From positions 1 through 33,358 of the forward strand of contig JABDMC010000032.1 of assembly GCA_013001695.1 (NCBI GenBank): DNA of 33,358 bases, given 5' to 3'. Position 1 is the first letter of the stretch; the number at the start of each line of letters is the position of its first letter. Source of the stretch: Akkermansiaceae bacterium (GTDB taxonomy: Bacteria; Verrucomicrobiota; Verrucomicrobiia; Verrucomicrobiales; Akkermansiaceae). The notes beneath the pieces were generated by a model, which saw only the letters and a list, made by a program, of their open reading frames with translations, was not told where the DNA came from and searched no databases. Shown piece after piece: positions 15,120-23,254 of this stretch. The translations under genes and the position numbers were made by a program.

Positions 15120-16754
15120 ATGATGGGAAAAAAGATCTGTGTCGTCGGAGCGGGCAAGTGGGGACGAAACCACATCAGCACCCTCCATGAGCTCGGTGCC
15201 TTGGGCGGGATCGTGGAAGCAGACCCTCTCGTTCGCGAGCAGATCGGGAAGCAATACTCCGTTCCGGTCCTGGGCGACATCGAGGCCGCCCTCTCGCAGA
15301 ACTTTGACGGCTTCGTGCTGGCAACGCCGGCTGCAACCCACTTTCCGCTGGCCCGCCGGATCATGGAAGCCAGCTTCCCCGTTCTCGTCGAGAAGCCATT
15401 GGCCCTCACCTTGGAGGAAGGCGTGGCGCTCAAGGAACTCGCCGAGCAACAGGGCGTGCACCTGATGGTTGGCCACGTTTTACTCTTTCATCCCGCCATT
15501 CGGAAGATCCGTGACCTCCTGAACGAGGGGATGCTCGGCCGTCTCCAGTACATCTACAGCAATCGCCTGAACTTGGGCGCAGTGCGCGCGGAGGAGAATA
15601 TTCTTTGGAGCTTTGCGCCCCATGATGTCTCGATTTTTCAGTACCTGATCGGTCGAAAGCCGATGGAGATTGTATCGCGAGGGGGAACCTACCTTCAGCC
15701 CGGGGTCGCTGACATGACGATGACGTTGTTGCGTTACCCTGACAACATCGTGGCGCACATTTTCGTCAGTTGGCTGCACCCCTTCAAAGAGCACCGCATC
15801 GTCGTGATCGGATCCAAGGGCATGCTGGTTTTCGAGGACTCCTCCCCCGATCAGAATCTGCTCTATTACGAGAAGGGGATTGACTGGATTGCGGGGGAAC
15901 CGATCGAACGAAACGGGTCGGAGAGGATCATCGCCTACGATCCTTCCCCGCCTCTCAGGGAAGAACTGCAGTATTTTCTCGATCGCCTGGAGGACAAGGA
16001 ACCGGTCGAGATATCCGGGCCTGCAAGCGGCGTGGAGGTCCTGGAGATCCTGGAACTGGCTTCCGAGAGCCTGCGCGAAGTCGGAGGTGACCGGGGCGCC
16101 ACCAGCCAACTGCCCCGCAATGATTCCGCCCGGGAGGATAGTTACCACCTCCATCCCTCGAGCTTTGTAGATGAGGACGTGGCGATCGGAGAAGGCTCCC
16201 GGATCTGGCATTTCACCCATATCCAGTCGGGAGCAAAGATTGGTCGCAATTGTACCCTGGGTCAGAACGTCAGCATCGGGCCCCGGGTTTGCATCGGCGA
16301 CAACGTCAAGATCCAGAACAACGTTTCCGTCTACGAAGGGGTCGTTTTGGAAGATGACGTCTTCTGCGGCCCTTCCATGGTGTTCACCAACGTGCTCGAT
16401 CCCCGTTGCAGGTATGAGCAAAAGGGCTCGGAGCATTACCACAATACCCTGGTCAGGGAAGGCGCGAGCATCGGGGCCAATGCCACGATCATCTGCGGCC
16501 ATACCATTGGCCGGCACGCGTTCATCGGGGCCGGGGCCGTCATCACCAGCGATGTCCCGGATTACGCGCTCATGTTGGGAGTCCCGGCCCGGCGCCGGGG
16601 CTGGGTGTGCGAGTGCGGCGAACGACTACCCGAGGCAGGATCCGACACGGTGTGCCCGCGGTGTGCCAGGGCCTATCGAGCTGGGAACGAGACCCTTGTG
16701 CCGCTTGATTTCAAGGGCCCCGCAAGGAAGCGCGGAACGAAAAGTGGTGATTGA
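15120..16754 (+). CDS. fused sugar-nucleotide 3-dehydrogenase / N-acetyltransferase with C-terminal zinc ribbon
   Basis: This 544-residue protein has three modules. Residues 3-325 are a Gfo/Idh/MocA oxidoreductase: [10 protein letters not shown] binds [11 protein letters not shown] holds the conserved Lys (K92) and [10 protein letters not shown] the His (H168). This half resembles WlbA/WbpB, which oxidises C3 of UDP-GlcNAc-uronic acid. Residues about 343-490 are a left-handed beta-helix acyltransferase with hexapeptide repeats ([29 protein letters not shown], and so on), like WbpD/WlbB, which acetylates the 3-amino group. Residues 497-515 hold CECG and CPRC, a zinc ribbon. Together with a separate aminotransferase these steps give UDP-2,3-diacetamido-uronic acids used in O-antigens; no aminotransferase is in the window. 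ATG 15123 is an alternative start. The two glycosyltransferases upstream probably belong to the same pathway. Confidence 0.9.
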   Translation: MMGKKICVVGAGKWGRNHISTLHELGALGGIVEADPLVREQIGKQYSVPVLGDIEAALSQNFDGFVLATPAATHFPLARRIMEASFPVLVEKPLALTLEEGVALKELAEQQGVHLMVGHVLLFHPAIRKIRDLLNEGMLGRLQYIYSNRLNLGAVRAEENILWSFAPHDVSIFQYLIGRKPMEIVSRGGTYLQPGVADMTMTLLRYPDNIVAHIFVSWLHPFKEHRIVVIGSKGMLVFEDSSPDQNLLYYEKGIDWIAGEPIERNGSERIIAYDPSPPLREELQYFLDRLEDKEPVEISGPASGVEVLEILELASESLREVGGDRGATSQLPRNDSAREDSYHLHPSSFVDEDVAIGEGSRIWHFTHIQSGAKIGRNCTLGQNVSIGPRVCIGDNVKIQNNVSVYEGVVLEDDVFCGPSMVFTNVLDPRCRYEQKGSEHYHNTLVREGASIGANATIICGHTIGRHAFIGAGAVITSDVPDYALMLGVPARRRGWVCECGERLPEAGSDTVCPRCARAYRAGNETLVPLDFKGPARKRGTKSGD

Positions 16755-17022
16755 GCGTGCGTTCCATTCAGCTTGCCCCCCGACTTGCGGTTCCTGCCTT
16801 CGCGGAATGGGAACTCTGCTGACCCGGCCTCCGGCCCCTCTTGACCTTGATCACTCGGAGCGAGGCGAAAAGGGGGCCCCGGAGCCTCCAGGAAACCCGG
16901 CCCCGGAAAGGAAGGTCCCGGCAATTGGCGCGAACAAGGCGCCGGCTGCGACGGCCGGCGGCCAGATCGCCGGGACAATCCCCGGTTGCAATTCGGCGCG
17001 GTTCCGCGTTGGGTGACAAGCG
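16755..17022. repeat. gap with a probable inverted, degenerate copy of repeat C
   Basis: No gene is visible. Read on the minus strand, 16790-16875 gives CGCTCCGAGTGATCAAGGTC, then AAGAGG and AGTTCCCATTCCGCG, in the same order as repeat C (CGTCGCTCTGCG, ATGAAGGTCAAGAGG, AGTTCCCG). The match is partial, so this is a tentative assignment. Confidence 0.35.
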
Positions 17023-18048
17023 ATGGATCCCGTCAGTCAAGGTGCGCTCGGAGCAATCGCGGGCGCCTGCTTCGCCCGCCGAGAATCGCTGCGCAAGGCC
17101 GCGGCGATCGGCTGGGCGGCGGGCATGCTGCCCGACGCGGACATCCTCATTTCCTCGGAAACGGATCCCTTGTTGAACATCGAGTATCACCGGCACTTCA
17201 GCCATGCCTTGATCTTCATCCCGGTGGGGGCGCTTCTTTGCGCGGCTGCCGTCTGGCTGCTGACGCGCCGATGGTGGAGATTGCCGTTTCGCCAGGTCTA
17301 CTGGTTCTCCCTGGCGGGATTCGCCACGGCCGGGCTGCTGGATGCCTGCACGAGTTACGGGACGCGCCTCTTCTGGCCCTTCTCGGACGAACGCGTGGCG
17401 TGGAACATCATTTCCATCGTCGACCCCGTGTTCACGGGTGTGATGCTGCTCGCGCTGGCCATCGCCATTCTTCGAAAGCGCCCGGGTTGGACGCGGGCCG
17501 CGCTGGCCTTCGTCTCCGCCTACCTCGTCCTCGGCGTGGTGCAGCGGGAACGCACGCTCGACTTGCAGCGTCAACTGGCCGGGGAACGGGGGCACAACCC
17601 CCTGGAGCGGCCCACCGTCAAGCCGAGCATCGGAAACCAGGTTCTCTGGCGCAGCATCTACCAGCACGGCGATCGCTATTACATCGATGCGATCCGGACC
17701 AGTCTGCTGGGACGGCCGCGCTTTTACGAGGGCGTCTCGGTGCCGGTGTTGACGCTGGAAGCGCTGCAGGATGGATTGCCGCCGGAAAGCGTCCTGGCGG
17801 GAGATCTCGAGCGCTTCGCGCGATTCTCCGACGGATACCTCGCATGGCACCCGGAGCGCGCCGGCGTGGTGGGCGATCTCCGATACGCCGCTCTGCCGCA
17901 GTCCGTCAGGCCGCTCTGGGGGATCCGGGTGGACCCGGAAAAACCCGACGAACACGTTCCCTTCGAGGGCTTTCGCGCCGTCGACGCCGACGAGCGAACG
18001 CAACTCCTGCGCATGCTGAAAGGCGAAGCGCTCCGGTCGGGCCGGTAG
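17023..18048 (+). CDS. YdjM/DUF457-like membrane-bound metal-dependent hydrolase
   Basis: This 341-residue inner-membrane protein starts MDPVSQGALGAIAGACFARR. The N-terminal half has about four hydrophobic segments and the family's polar residues: GMLPDADILI, then EYHRHFSHALIF (His-rich), and later LLDACTSYGTRLFWPFSDER. Those His and Asp residues are the presumed metal site of the 'membrane-bound metal-dependent hydrolase' family; the substrate is unknown for the family. The C-terminal 150 or so residues after GVVQRERTLDLQRQLAGERG are soluble. The start is supported by the conserved opening 'DPVSQGALGA'. Directly past its stop lie a LuxR remnant and an IS110 remnant on the other strand, so its 3' border is a rearrangement point. 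Confidence 0.85.
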   Translation: MDPVSQGALGAIAGACFARRESLRKAAAIGWAAGMLPDADILISSETDPLLNIEYHRHFSHALIFIPVGALLCAAAVWLLTRRWWRLPFRQVYWFSLAGFATAGLLDACTSYGTRLFWPFSDERVAWNIISIVDPVFTGVMLLALAIAILRKRPGWTRAALAFVSAYLVLGVVQRERTLDLQRQLAGERGHNPLERPTVKPSIGNQVLWRSIYQHGDRYYIDAIRTSLLGRPRFYEGVSVPVLTLEALQDGLPPESVLAGDLERFARFSDGYLAWHPERAGVVGDLRYAALPQSVRPLWGIRVDPEKPDEHVPFEGFRAVDADERTQLLRMLKGEALRSGR

Positions 18049-18144
18049 CCGATCGCGAGCACGTCGGCGGCTTCTTCCTTGATCTTGCCGGCGGCGAGAA
18101 GGCGCAGGATCTCCGATTCGCGATCCGTCCGCTTGGCGTCGGGC
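18049..18144 (-). pseudogene. HTH fragment of a LuxR/NarL-type regulator
   Basis: The minus strand reads PPDAKRTDRESEILRLLAAG followed by KIKEEAADVLAIG, close to the LuxR-type DNA-binding pattern (T-x-R-E-x-E-I-L-x-L-L-A-x-G-K-x-x-x-E-I-A-x-x-L-x-I). The similarity stops exactly where the membrane-protein stop codon begins (18046-18048), before the recognition helix. No receiver domain lies upstream. It is therefore a small remnant, not a working regulator. Confidence 0.5.
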
Positions 18145-18269
18145 GGGGGCGGGGAATTCTCCCGAAGACATCGAATATGATCGTGGCGAATCTCGAGTTC
18201 AGTGCGGCGCGGCCATCCACGTGCGGCGGCATCTTTTCGTCATAGCAGGGGTCAGATACGGTGTTGGAG

Positions 18270-18580
18270 TCAAGCTGTCGCTGATGATTCTGCACGGTGG
18301 TTTGGATTGAATGGTTGCCGGGACTTCGGAGGACAAGTCCAGGCGCCGATGATGACCAACGGGGGCTTTCCTTTCTCGCGGAGGCGCTGTGCGAAGTGCT
18401 GGCCGGCGGCATTGTGGCGCATGGCGGACATCGCCGGAAAGAAGAGCGCTTTGCGGAGGCGGCGGCAGCCGGCCTTCGACATGGGTGTGCGGACTCTCCC
18501 ACTGGTGCCGCTGCTGTGATGCCGCGGAGTGACACCCGCAAAGGCGGCCAGCCGGCGGGGCTCGAAGAACGATTCCTGGC
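18270..18580 (-). pseudogene. C-terminal fragment of an IS110/IS1111-type transposase
   Basis: The minus strand reads FFEPRRLAAFAGVTPRHHSS, GTSGRVRTPMSKAGCRRLRK, ALFFPAMSAMRHN and LREKGKPPLVIIGA, the usual C-terminal (Transposase_20) block of IS110 elements. After IIGA the expected M-R-K-L-x-x-x-x-Y-G-x-L segment is missing and WTCPPK is followed by a family-like RQPFNPNH ending, so an internal deletion is also present. The upstream edge coincides with a GATTCCTGGCCAG sequence like the end of the dispersed 20-bp unit. The element has no N-terminal part and is inactive. Confidence 0.7.
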
Positions 18581-18711
18581 CAGGAATTCATCGGCAACCC
18601 ACCAACAGCATGTCTAACAGATTGCTCTCTCCAATCCCGTTCGACGATTCCGTCACTGTCCGAAACATCTTGCGTGAATCGAGATCTCCCGTCTGGCTCA
18701 GGCTGGCGTTG

Positions 18712-19161
18712 ATGGCGTTGCGCCGAACGATGGGCTTGCGTTGCGTGGCCGGGGTAGTCGTCCTGTTGCTTTTCTGCCACACAAGCAGCGCGGGCGTCAT
18801 CGTGGGGATCAATTCTGCCACGACCGACATGGGATTCCTGGACAGCAACTGGGTGCTTGAGCACTCCATCAACCAAAGCGGTCTCAGCGGTTACGATCCG
18901 GGGGTGACCGACTTCGACGGCTGCGTGACAACCGCAGTCCACTCCACCGGGAGACACCGCGCCTGGATGAATTCAAATAGCGTGACGTCGGGCCCGCAGG
19001 CTTCGCATGTCCGTCTGGAGATCCTTTCCGTCCGGCCGGGTGGTCGCAACTTTGCCGGGAACGGGGAACTGGCGTTTGAACAGGTGACGGCCATCCCCGA
19101 ACCGGGTCCGCCTGCCCTGCTCGGGATGGCGATGGTCGTCATGGCTCGCCGCCGGCGCTAG
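18712..19161 (+). CDS. PEP-CTERM exported protein
   Basis: This exported protein is about 149 residues long. ATG 18712 gives MALRRTMGLRCVAGVVVLLL and a SSAG cleavage region; ATG 18610 would give a much longer N-region. The short mature part (VIVGINSATTDMGFLDSNWV and so on) is not recognised. The end, AIPEPGPPALLGMAMVVMARRRR, is a PEP-CTERM sorting signal: P-E-P, a hydrophobic helix and a basic tail, which is cut and processed by an exosortase at the membrane. The presence of this signal implies an exosortase gene elsewhere in the genome. It is adjacent to transposase debris and has no operon partner. Confidence 0.75.
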   Translation: MALRRTMGLRCVAGVVVLLLFCHTSSAGVIVGINSATTDMGFLDSNWVLEHSINQSGLSGYDPGVTDFDGCVTTAVHSTGRHRAWMNSNSVTSGPQASHVRLEILSVRPGGRNFAGNGELAFEQVTAIPEPGPPALLGMAMVVMARRRR

Positions 19162-19447
19162 CTGGCGTTCCCTCCGTTCCTGCAACATGGGTGACCTTGG
19201 AATTTTGGCCATCCTCGGAGGAGGGGGGAGGTGGAACCTTCCGGGGAACCTCGTGAGCCGGCCGTATCAATTCCCTCATCGCCGCCCTTCAATCCGGCCC
19301 GGCCGGATTACCAGACACCCGGGCCGACGCACCAAGAGCCAATTGGGCGCGTCCCAAGGGGACGGCGGACCGGGCCGACACGGCCTTGAGGAACCCGGCG
19401 GAAAAGCGATTTCCTGGCAGCCGGCGGCAAGACGGCGGGAAGCGGTT
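19162..19447. other. gene-free gap with one 20-bp repeat unit
   Basis: No gene is visible. AAAGCGATTTCCTGGCAGC lies at 19403-19421 in the plus orientation, near the 3' end of the sugar dehydrogenase gene that reads in from the right. Confidence 0.6.
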
Positions 19448-21250
19448 CTACGGGCCGGAAGACGGGGGCAGGAGTTCCTCGACCCGGAAAAAGCGGCGAC
19501 CGGTGAGCGGGGCGTCGTCCAAGACGCCGGGATTCCCGTCGCCGGGGGTGGTGTCACCGGAGATGGCCCAGAACCGGAGGTCGGGGGAGAACCAGGAGCG
19601 GTAGGTGGCGCCCACCCGGGTGGGGAAGTGCAGTGAGGCGCTGTTGGCCTCGGCCTCGATGGTGGCGTCCACGAAGGTGCGGGGGACGGGGAGGACGCGG
19701 TAGATCTTCGCGCTTTGCTTGCTGAGGAGGTAGAGTTCTCCTTCGTGATCGATGCCGAAACGGAGGTCGGCGCGGCTGCGGTCGAGAACTGTCAGCAGGT
19801 CGGTAGCGGACCCGGCGAAACGCAGGCCGAGGGTCCGAAGAGTGGCGGGGGCGTCCCCGCTGGCGGCGGGTGGCTCGAGGCGGAGGTCGTCCTCCGGCGT
19901 CACGAAGAGCCCCCCCTTGGCAATGTCGCCGCAGAGGTAACGCCCGTAGAGTTCCGGGATGCTGCTGCCGCGGTAGACAAAACCTCCAACCACGGCCAGG
20001 CCTTCGTCGTGATCGTATTGTGCCGCAGGGTAGCTGTAGGCGGCGGGTGCCGGGGGGCTGGACGGTGGCGCGGTGTCCGGAGCGGGCAGGGGAAAAACGA
20101 AGTCCGGGTCGCCGGGATCAAACAGGTAGGAGCCGGCGCGACTCGGCCAGCCGTAGTGACCGCCCGGTTCCACAACTTCGATTTCCTCGATGTTGTCCTC
20201 GCCGATGACGCCGCAGATCATCTTGTGGCTTCCTTCCGCGTCCCAACTGACGCGGTGCGGGTTCCGGAACCCGTAGGCGTAGATTTCCCGCACCACTCCG
20301 GCACCGTCGCCGGGGGTGGGATCGGTGGCGGCGAGAAATGGATTGGTGTTCGGGATGAAGTAGGCGCCATTGGCACTGGTGGTGTAGGCGGTGGCAGACT
20401 GTCCCGGGCTGAGGACGGGAAGAATGCGGAGAATCGTCCCGAGGGCCGAATCGACGCGCCCGGTGTTGCCGGGGACCTCGACGTAGACCGCGCCGCCGTC
20501 TCCGACGCAGATGAAGAGACAACCGTAGTTCGGGTCGCCCGGCACTGCAGTCGGATCGACGGCGATCTCCTGCAGACCGTGGACCTGAGATGGGAACCCG
20601 ATCCGGAGCAGCTCGCGGCGCGTGAAGTTGGCGGGCCCGTCGGTGAGGGCGTTGTCGGCATGGTTCGTCATGGTCCACTCGGTGACGACGCCGTGTTGCC
20701 TGGTGGACGGGTTGAGCGGGCCGGCAAAATCAGGACCGGGGGCATTGCTGGGATCCTCGACGTGGGTGGTGAAGAATTTGCCGTACCCGGGGGCGCCGGA
20801 CGCGGCGAACTCCGGGTGGAAGGCGAAGCTGGCAAAACCGGTCCCCAGGCCCGGGGAACTGATGAAGTCCGGAAAGTGGCCCGCCATGTCGAGGAACTCG
20901 GCCGGTGCCGTGGCATCCGTGTCCGCGATCACCCAGAACTTTCCGCGCAGGTCGTTGCAGAACAGGCGTGACCCGTCGGGGCAGGGTTTGAGATGGCTGA
21001 TCCGCGCCTGCATGGAGCTCGTGCTGCTCGCCGGGATGGTGATCCATTCCTCGATCTCGATCTCGAGACCGGAATCGTCCATGGGCGGGAGGGGATTGGC
21101 GAGCTGGCCGGGGAGCGGGCCGGTCAGGACGAGGGTGAGCGCGGCGGCGGCCAAGGGCCCCCGGAGGCCATGGGGAGGGGAGGCCGAATGACCACCGGTC
21201 GCATCGACGCCGCGCCAAGGGACTACTGTGCGTTGGGTCTCTGTGCGCAT
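19448..21250 (-). CDS. secreted PQQ-type glucose/sorbosone dehydrogenase-like protein
   Basis: This exported protein is about 600 residues long. The six-bladed beta-propeller of the soluble glucose/sorbosone dehydrogenase family is recognisable from GFASFAFHPEFAA, QVHGLQEIAVDPTAVPGDPN, YAYGFRNPHRVSWDAEGSHK, EIEVVEPGGHYGWPSRAGSY and VYRGSSIPELYGRYLCGDIA. Such enzymes oxidise sugars in the periplasm or outside using pyrroloquinoline quinone, but many environmental members lack proof of activity. The last 90 residues (THE LHFPTRVGATYRSWFSPDLR part to RRFFRVEE) are an extra beta domain common on exported proteins of this phylum. ATG 21250 puts a hydrophobic stretch (LAAAALTLVLTGPLPGQLA) in signal-peptide position, though with a long N-region; ATG 21298 is an alternative. 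Confidence 0.85.
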   Translation of the reverse strand: MRTETQRTVVPWRGVDATGGHSASPPHGLRGPLAAAALTLVLTGPLPGQLANPLPPMDDSGLEIEIEEWITIPASSTSSMQARISHLKPCPDGSRLFCNDLRGKFWVIADTDATAPAEFLDMAGHFPDFISSPGLGTGFASFAFHPEFAASGAPGYGKFFTTHVEDPSNAPGPDFAGPLNPSTRQHGVVTEWTMTNHADNALTDGPANFTRRELLRIGFPSQVHGLQEIAVDPTAVPGDPNYGCLFICVGDGGAVYVEVPGNTGRVDSALGTILRILPVLSPGQSATAYTTSANGAYFIPNTNPFLAATDPTPGDGAGVVREIYAYGFRNPHRVSWDAEGSHKMICGVIGEDNIEEIEVVEPGGHYGWPSRAGSYLFDPGDPDFVFPLPAPDTAPPSSPPAPAAYSYPAAQYDHDEGLAVVGGFVYRGSSIPELYGRYLCGDIAKGGLFVTPEDDLRLEPPAASGDAPATLRTLGLRFAGSATDLLTVLDRSRADLRFGIDHEGELYLLSKQSAKIYRVLPVPRTFVDATIEAEANSASLHFPTRVGATYRSWFSPDLRFWAISGDTTPGDGNPGVLDDAPLTGRRFFRVEELLPPSSGP

Positions 21251-21454
21251 GCCTCCGGGTCGAGCCTCCGTCATTTGATTCATACGATCAAGATTCATTG
21301 ACGACGTGCCTTTTTGAGGAGTCGCGGGCCCGGTTCGGGCCGGATCTCGTCCCATCAAGGGAGGTTCTGTTTCGGAAACCGATGGATTCGTAGCCTCAAG
21401 GACCCGGGTCGTGGTCGGTTCCGCCGCCGCTCTCTCAGAGGGAGATGCCGCCCG
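21251..21454. other. gap upstream of the dehydrogenase, no gene seen
   Basis: This stretch presumably holds the promoter and leader of the minus-strand dehydrogenase. The dehydrogenase frame stays open through it, but the translation is not signal-like and no promoter can be assigned with confidence. Confidence 0.4.
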
Positions 21455-21723
21455 GCGGCAGCCCCGATGAAGCGACGAATTGCCCACCGCAGAGATCGCA
21501 TAGGTTCGCAGAGGTCGATTGATGGTCCCTTTGACAGAAGGACCCGACATCCCGAACAACTCCGCGCACTCTGCGTTCTCTGCGTTCTCTGCGTTCTCTG
21601 CGGTTCAACTATCCAACCATATCCGCCCACTCCCCAGCCCAGGTGAAGCGATGAATTTTCTACCGCAGAGATCGCAGAGGTTCGCAGAGGTCGATTGATC
21701 ATTTCCAGTTCGTCTGTTCCCAT
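21455..21723 (+). repeat. composite repeat A, second copy
   Basis: This copy has the same order of parts as 9191-9440: GATGAAGCGACGAATTG, ACCGCAGAGATCGCATAGG, CCCTTTGACAGAAGGACCCG, an opposite-sense CTCTGCG block, CCGCCCACTCCCCAGCCC, GGTGAAGCGATGAAT and ACCGCAGAGATCGCAGAGG, then TTCGCAGAGGTCGATTGATC. The two copies differ mainly in the number of CTCTGCG units. Confidence 0.8.
21569..21603 (+). repeat. 9-bp tandem array inside repeat A
   Basis: CTCTGCGTT is repeated at 21569, 21578 and 21587, followed by CTCTGCGGTT. The other composite copy has only two comparable units at 9301 and 9310, so the unit number varies between copies. These units are the inverse complement of the CGCAGAG arms. Confidence 0.8.
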
Positions 21724-21849
21724 TTGGACAGGCAGGCCAACCCGGCCCGGCGGCGGTTTCAGGGGCCTTCCCGCCAAAGCGATTTCCTGGCGGGATTCCC
21801 GGGCTCGACAGGGGGCCGGATTGGGCCGAAAACCGGGGCGTCCCCTGGT

Positions 21850-23061
21850 ATGTCTGAACCCCCTCTTCCATCCTCGAATCCACACCTGCCCGCGGTGGAG
21901 GACGTCGAGATCAAAGACGCGGAGATCATCTTCAATGCGGCGTGGTCGGGACTGGAGGCCGAGGTGGGACGCGAGGGGCTGTGCTTTCCGAAGGAGATCA
22001 TCCTCCTTGGCGGGGCGCCGGGGGCCGGGAAGGGGACCAACACGGATTTCATCATGAAGGCGCGCGGGTTCACCTGCCCGCCGATCGTGGTGAGTTCGCT
22101 GCTCGACAGCCCGGAGGCGCGGCGCCTGAAGGACCGCGGCCAGATGGTGGGCGACCGCGAGGTCATCGGCATCCTGTTGCGGAAGATGCTGGAGCCGGAA
22201 TTCCGCGACGGCGCGGTGCTGGACGGCTTCCCGCGCACGGAGGTGCAGGTCGAGTGCATGAAGCTGCTGGTGGACGAGATCAGCGCGTTGCACCGGGAAT
22301 ACGCGGAGACGCCCCTCGCGGGTCACTTCCGGCGGCCGACGATTCACGTGATGGTGCTCTTCGTGGACGAGAAGACGAGCGTCCGGCGCCAGCTCGATCG
22401 CGGGCACAAGGCGCGGATTCACAACGAGGAGGTGCGGGCCACGGGGATCGGCGAACTGCTCCCCGAGCGTCCGACCGACATGGACGAGGCGTCCGCCCTG
22501 AACCGGTATCGCATTTTCAAGGAGCAGACCTGGGAGGCCCTCCAGTCGCTCCAGGAGAAGTTCTTCTACCATTTCATCAACGCGACGGGATCCTTCGAGG
22601 AGGTCGAGGAGAACATTCTCCAGGAGCTCAAGTATCAAAGTTCGCTCGAGCTGGAGCCGGGCACCTTCGAGCAGATTCGCGGGATCCCGCTTGCGAGCCA
22701 GATCGTGGTGCACGCGCGCCAGGACCTGGTGAGGCGCCTCGACAGCTACGCGCGCGACCACGGCGCACTCTTCAAGCGGGTCAGCGAGGTCATTTCGGAG
22801 ATGTTCGTGCCGATCATCAAGCGGCACGCCATCTCGGGGCGGGCGGTGGTCAACACCGAGGACGAGTTGTTTTCCGACCCGCTCGCCCTGGCGATGCTCA
22901 TCGACATCTTTTCGGAGCGCGGGTTCCACGCCGTCGTGGACAAGCAACTGAACCGGGTCCCGGAGCGGGTGAACCGCGAGACCGGCGACATCGAGTTCCG
23001 GCCGAACACGGTGTATCGGATCCGGATCTATTTCGAGGGCTCGGAGATCCGGCGGGGGTAG
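21850..23061 (+). CDS. adenylate-kinase-like nucleoside monophosphate kinase with C-terminal extension
   Basis: This 403-residue cytoplasmic protein starts at ATG 21850; the upstream frame runs through repeats. Residues 54-63, GGAPGAGKGT, form the P-loop. VVSSLLDSPEARRLKDRGQM corresponds to the NMP-binding region and DGFPRTEVQV (125-134) is the family signature. The region RQLDRGHKARIHNEE with the following acidic segment stands where the lid lies. This part would transfer phosphate between ATP and a nucleoside monophosphate. Residues about 285-403 (PLASQIVVHARQDLVRRLDS to the end) are an additional domain not found in standard adenylate kinases, which are about 215 residues. With this extension and unusual lid, substrate and role are open; I would not assume it is the housekeeping adk. 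It converges with the DUF4407 gene. Confidence 0.85.
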   Translation: MSEPPLPSSNPHLPAVEDVEIKDAEIIFNAAWSGLEAEVGREGLCFPKEIILLGGAPGAGKGTNTDFIMKARGFTCPPIVVSSLLDSPEARRLKDRGQMVGDREVIGILLRKMLEPEFRDGAVLDGFPRTEVQVECMKLLVDEISALHREYAETPLAGHFRRPTIHVMVLFVDEKTSVRRQLDRGHKARIHNEEVRATGIGELLPERPTDMDEASALNRYRIFKEQTWEALQSLQEKFFYHFINATGSFEEVEENILQELKYQSSLELEPGTFEQIRGIPLASQIVVHARQDLVRRLDSYARDHGALFKRVSEVISEMFVPIIKRHAISGRAVVNTEDELFSDPLALAMLIDIFSERGFHAVVDKQLNRVPERVNRETGDIEFRPNTVYRIRIYFEGSEIRRG

Positions 23062-23254
23062 GCGCGGGGGAGGGCGGGAACGCCGTCCCGGCTGCCGCGC
23101 GGTGACGCGGGTGCTTTGTCAAACGGGCGCCGGTCGCCTCTGCATCCGGGGCCGCCGCGCCTCGCCGGTCCCCATTGGCCCACACGGCTTTCCTCGTTTT
23201 TCCCGACGAGGAGCTCCTTGGCGCGGGAAGCCTCCGCGATGGTGGGGGCACGCC
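23062..23254. other. gap between converging genes, nothing seen
   Basis: About 190 bp separate the ends of the kinase and DUF4407 genes. I see no gene, named repeat or convincing terminator hairpin with a T-run. Confidence 0.5.

Noticed and set aside
16768-18171. 467-residue minus-strand frame opposite the YdjM-like gene
   Set aside because: No recognisable motif and Arg-rich composition. The plus-strand protein has clear membrane segments and family residues.
18190-18300. possible remnant of an IS200/REP-associated transposase around the CAGGGGTCAGATACGGTG sequence
   Set aside because: The phrase resembles sequence seen near such elements, but no transposase motif (HUH or Tyr) could be read in any frame.
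9191-21723. CRISPR-like appearance of CGCAGAG arms
   Set aside because: Arms are degenerate, alternate in orientation, have no equal-length unique spacers and no cas genes are nearby.
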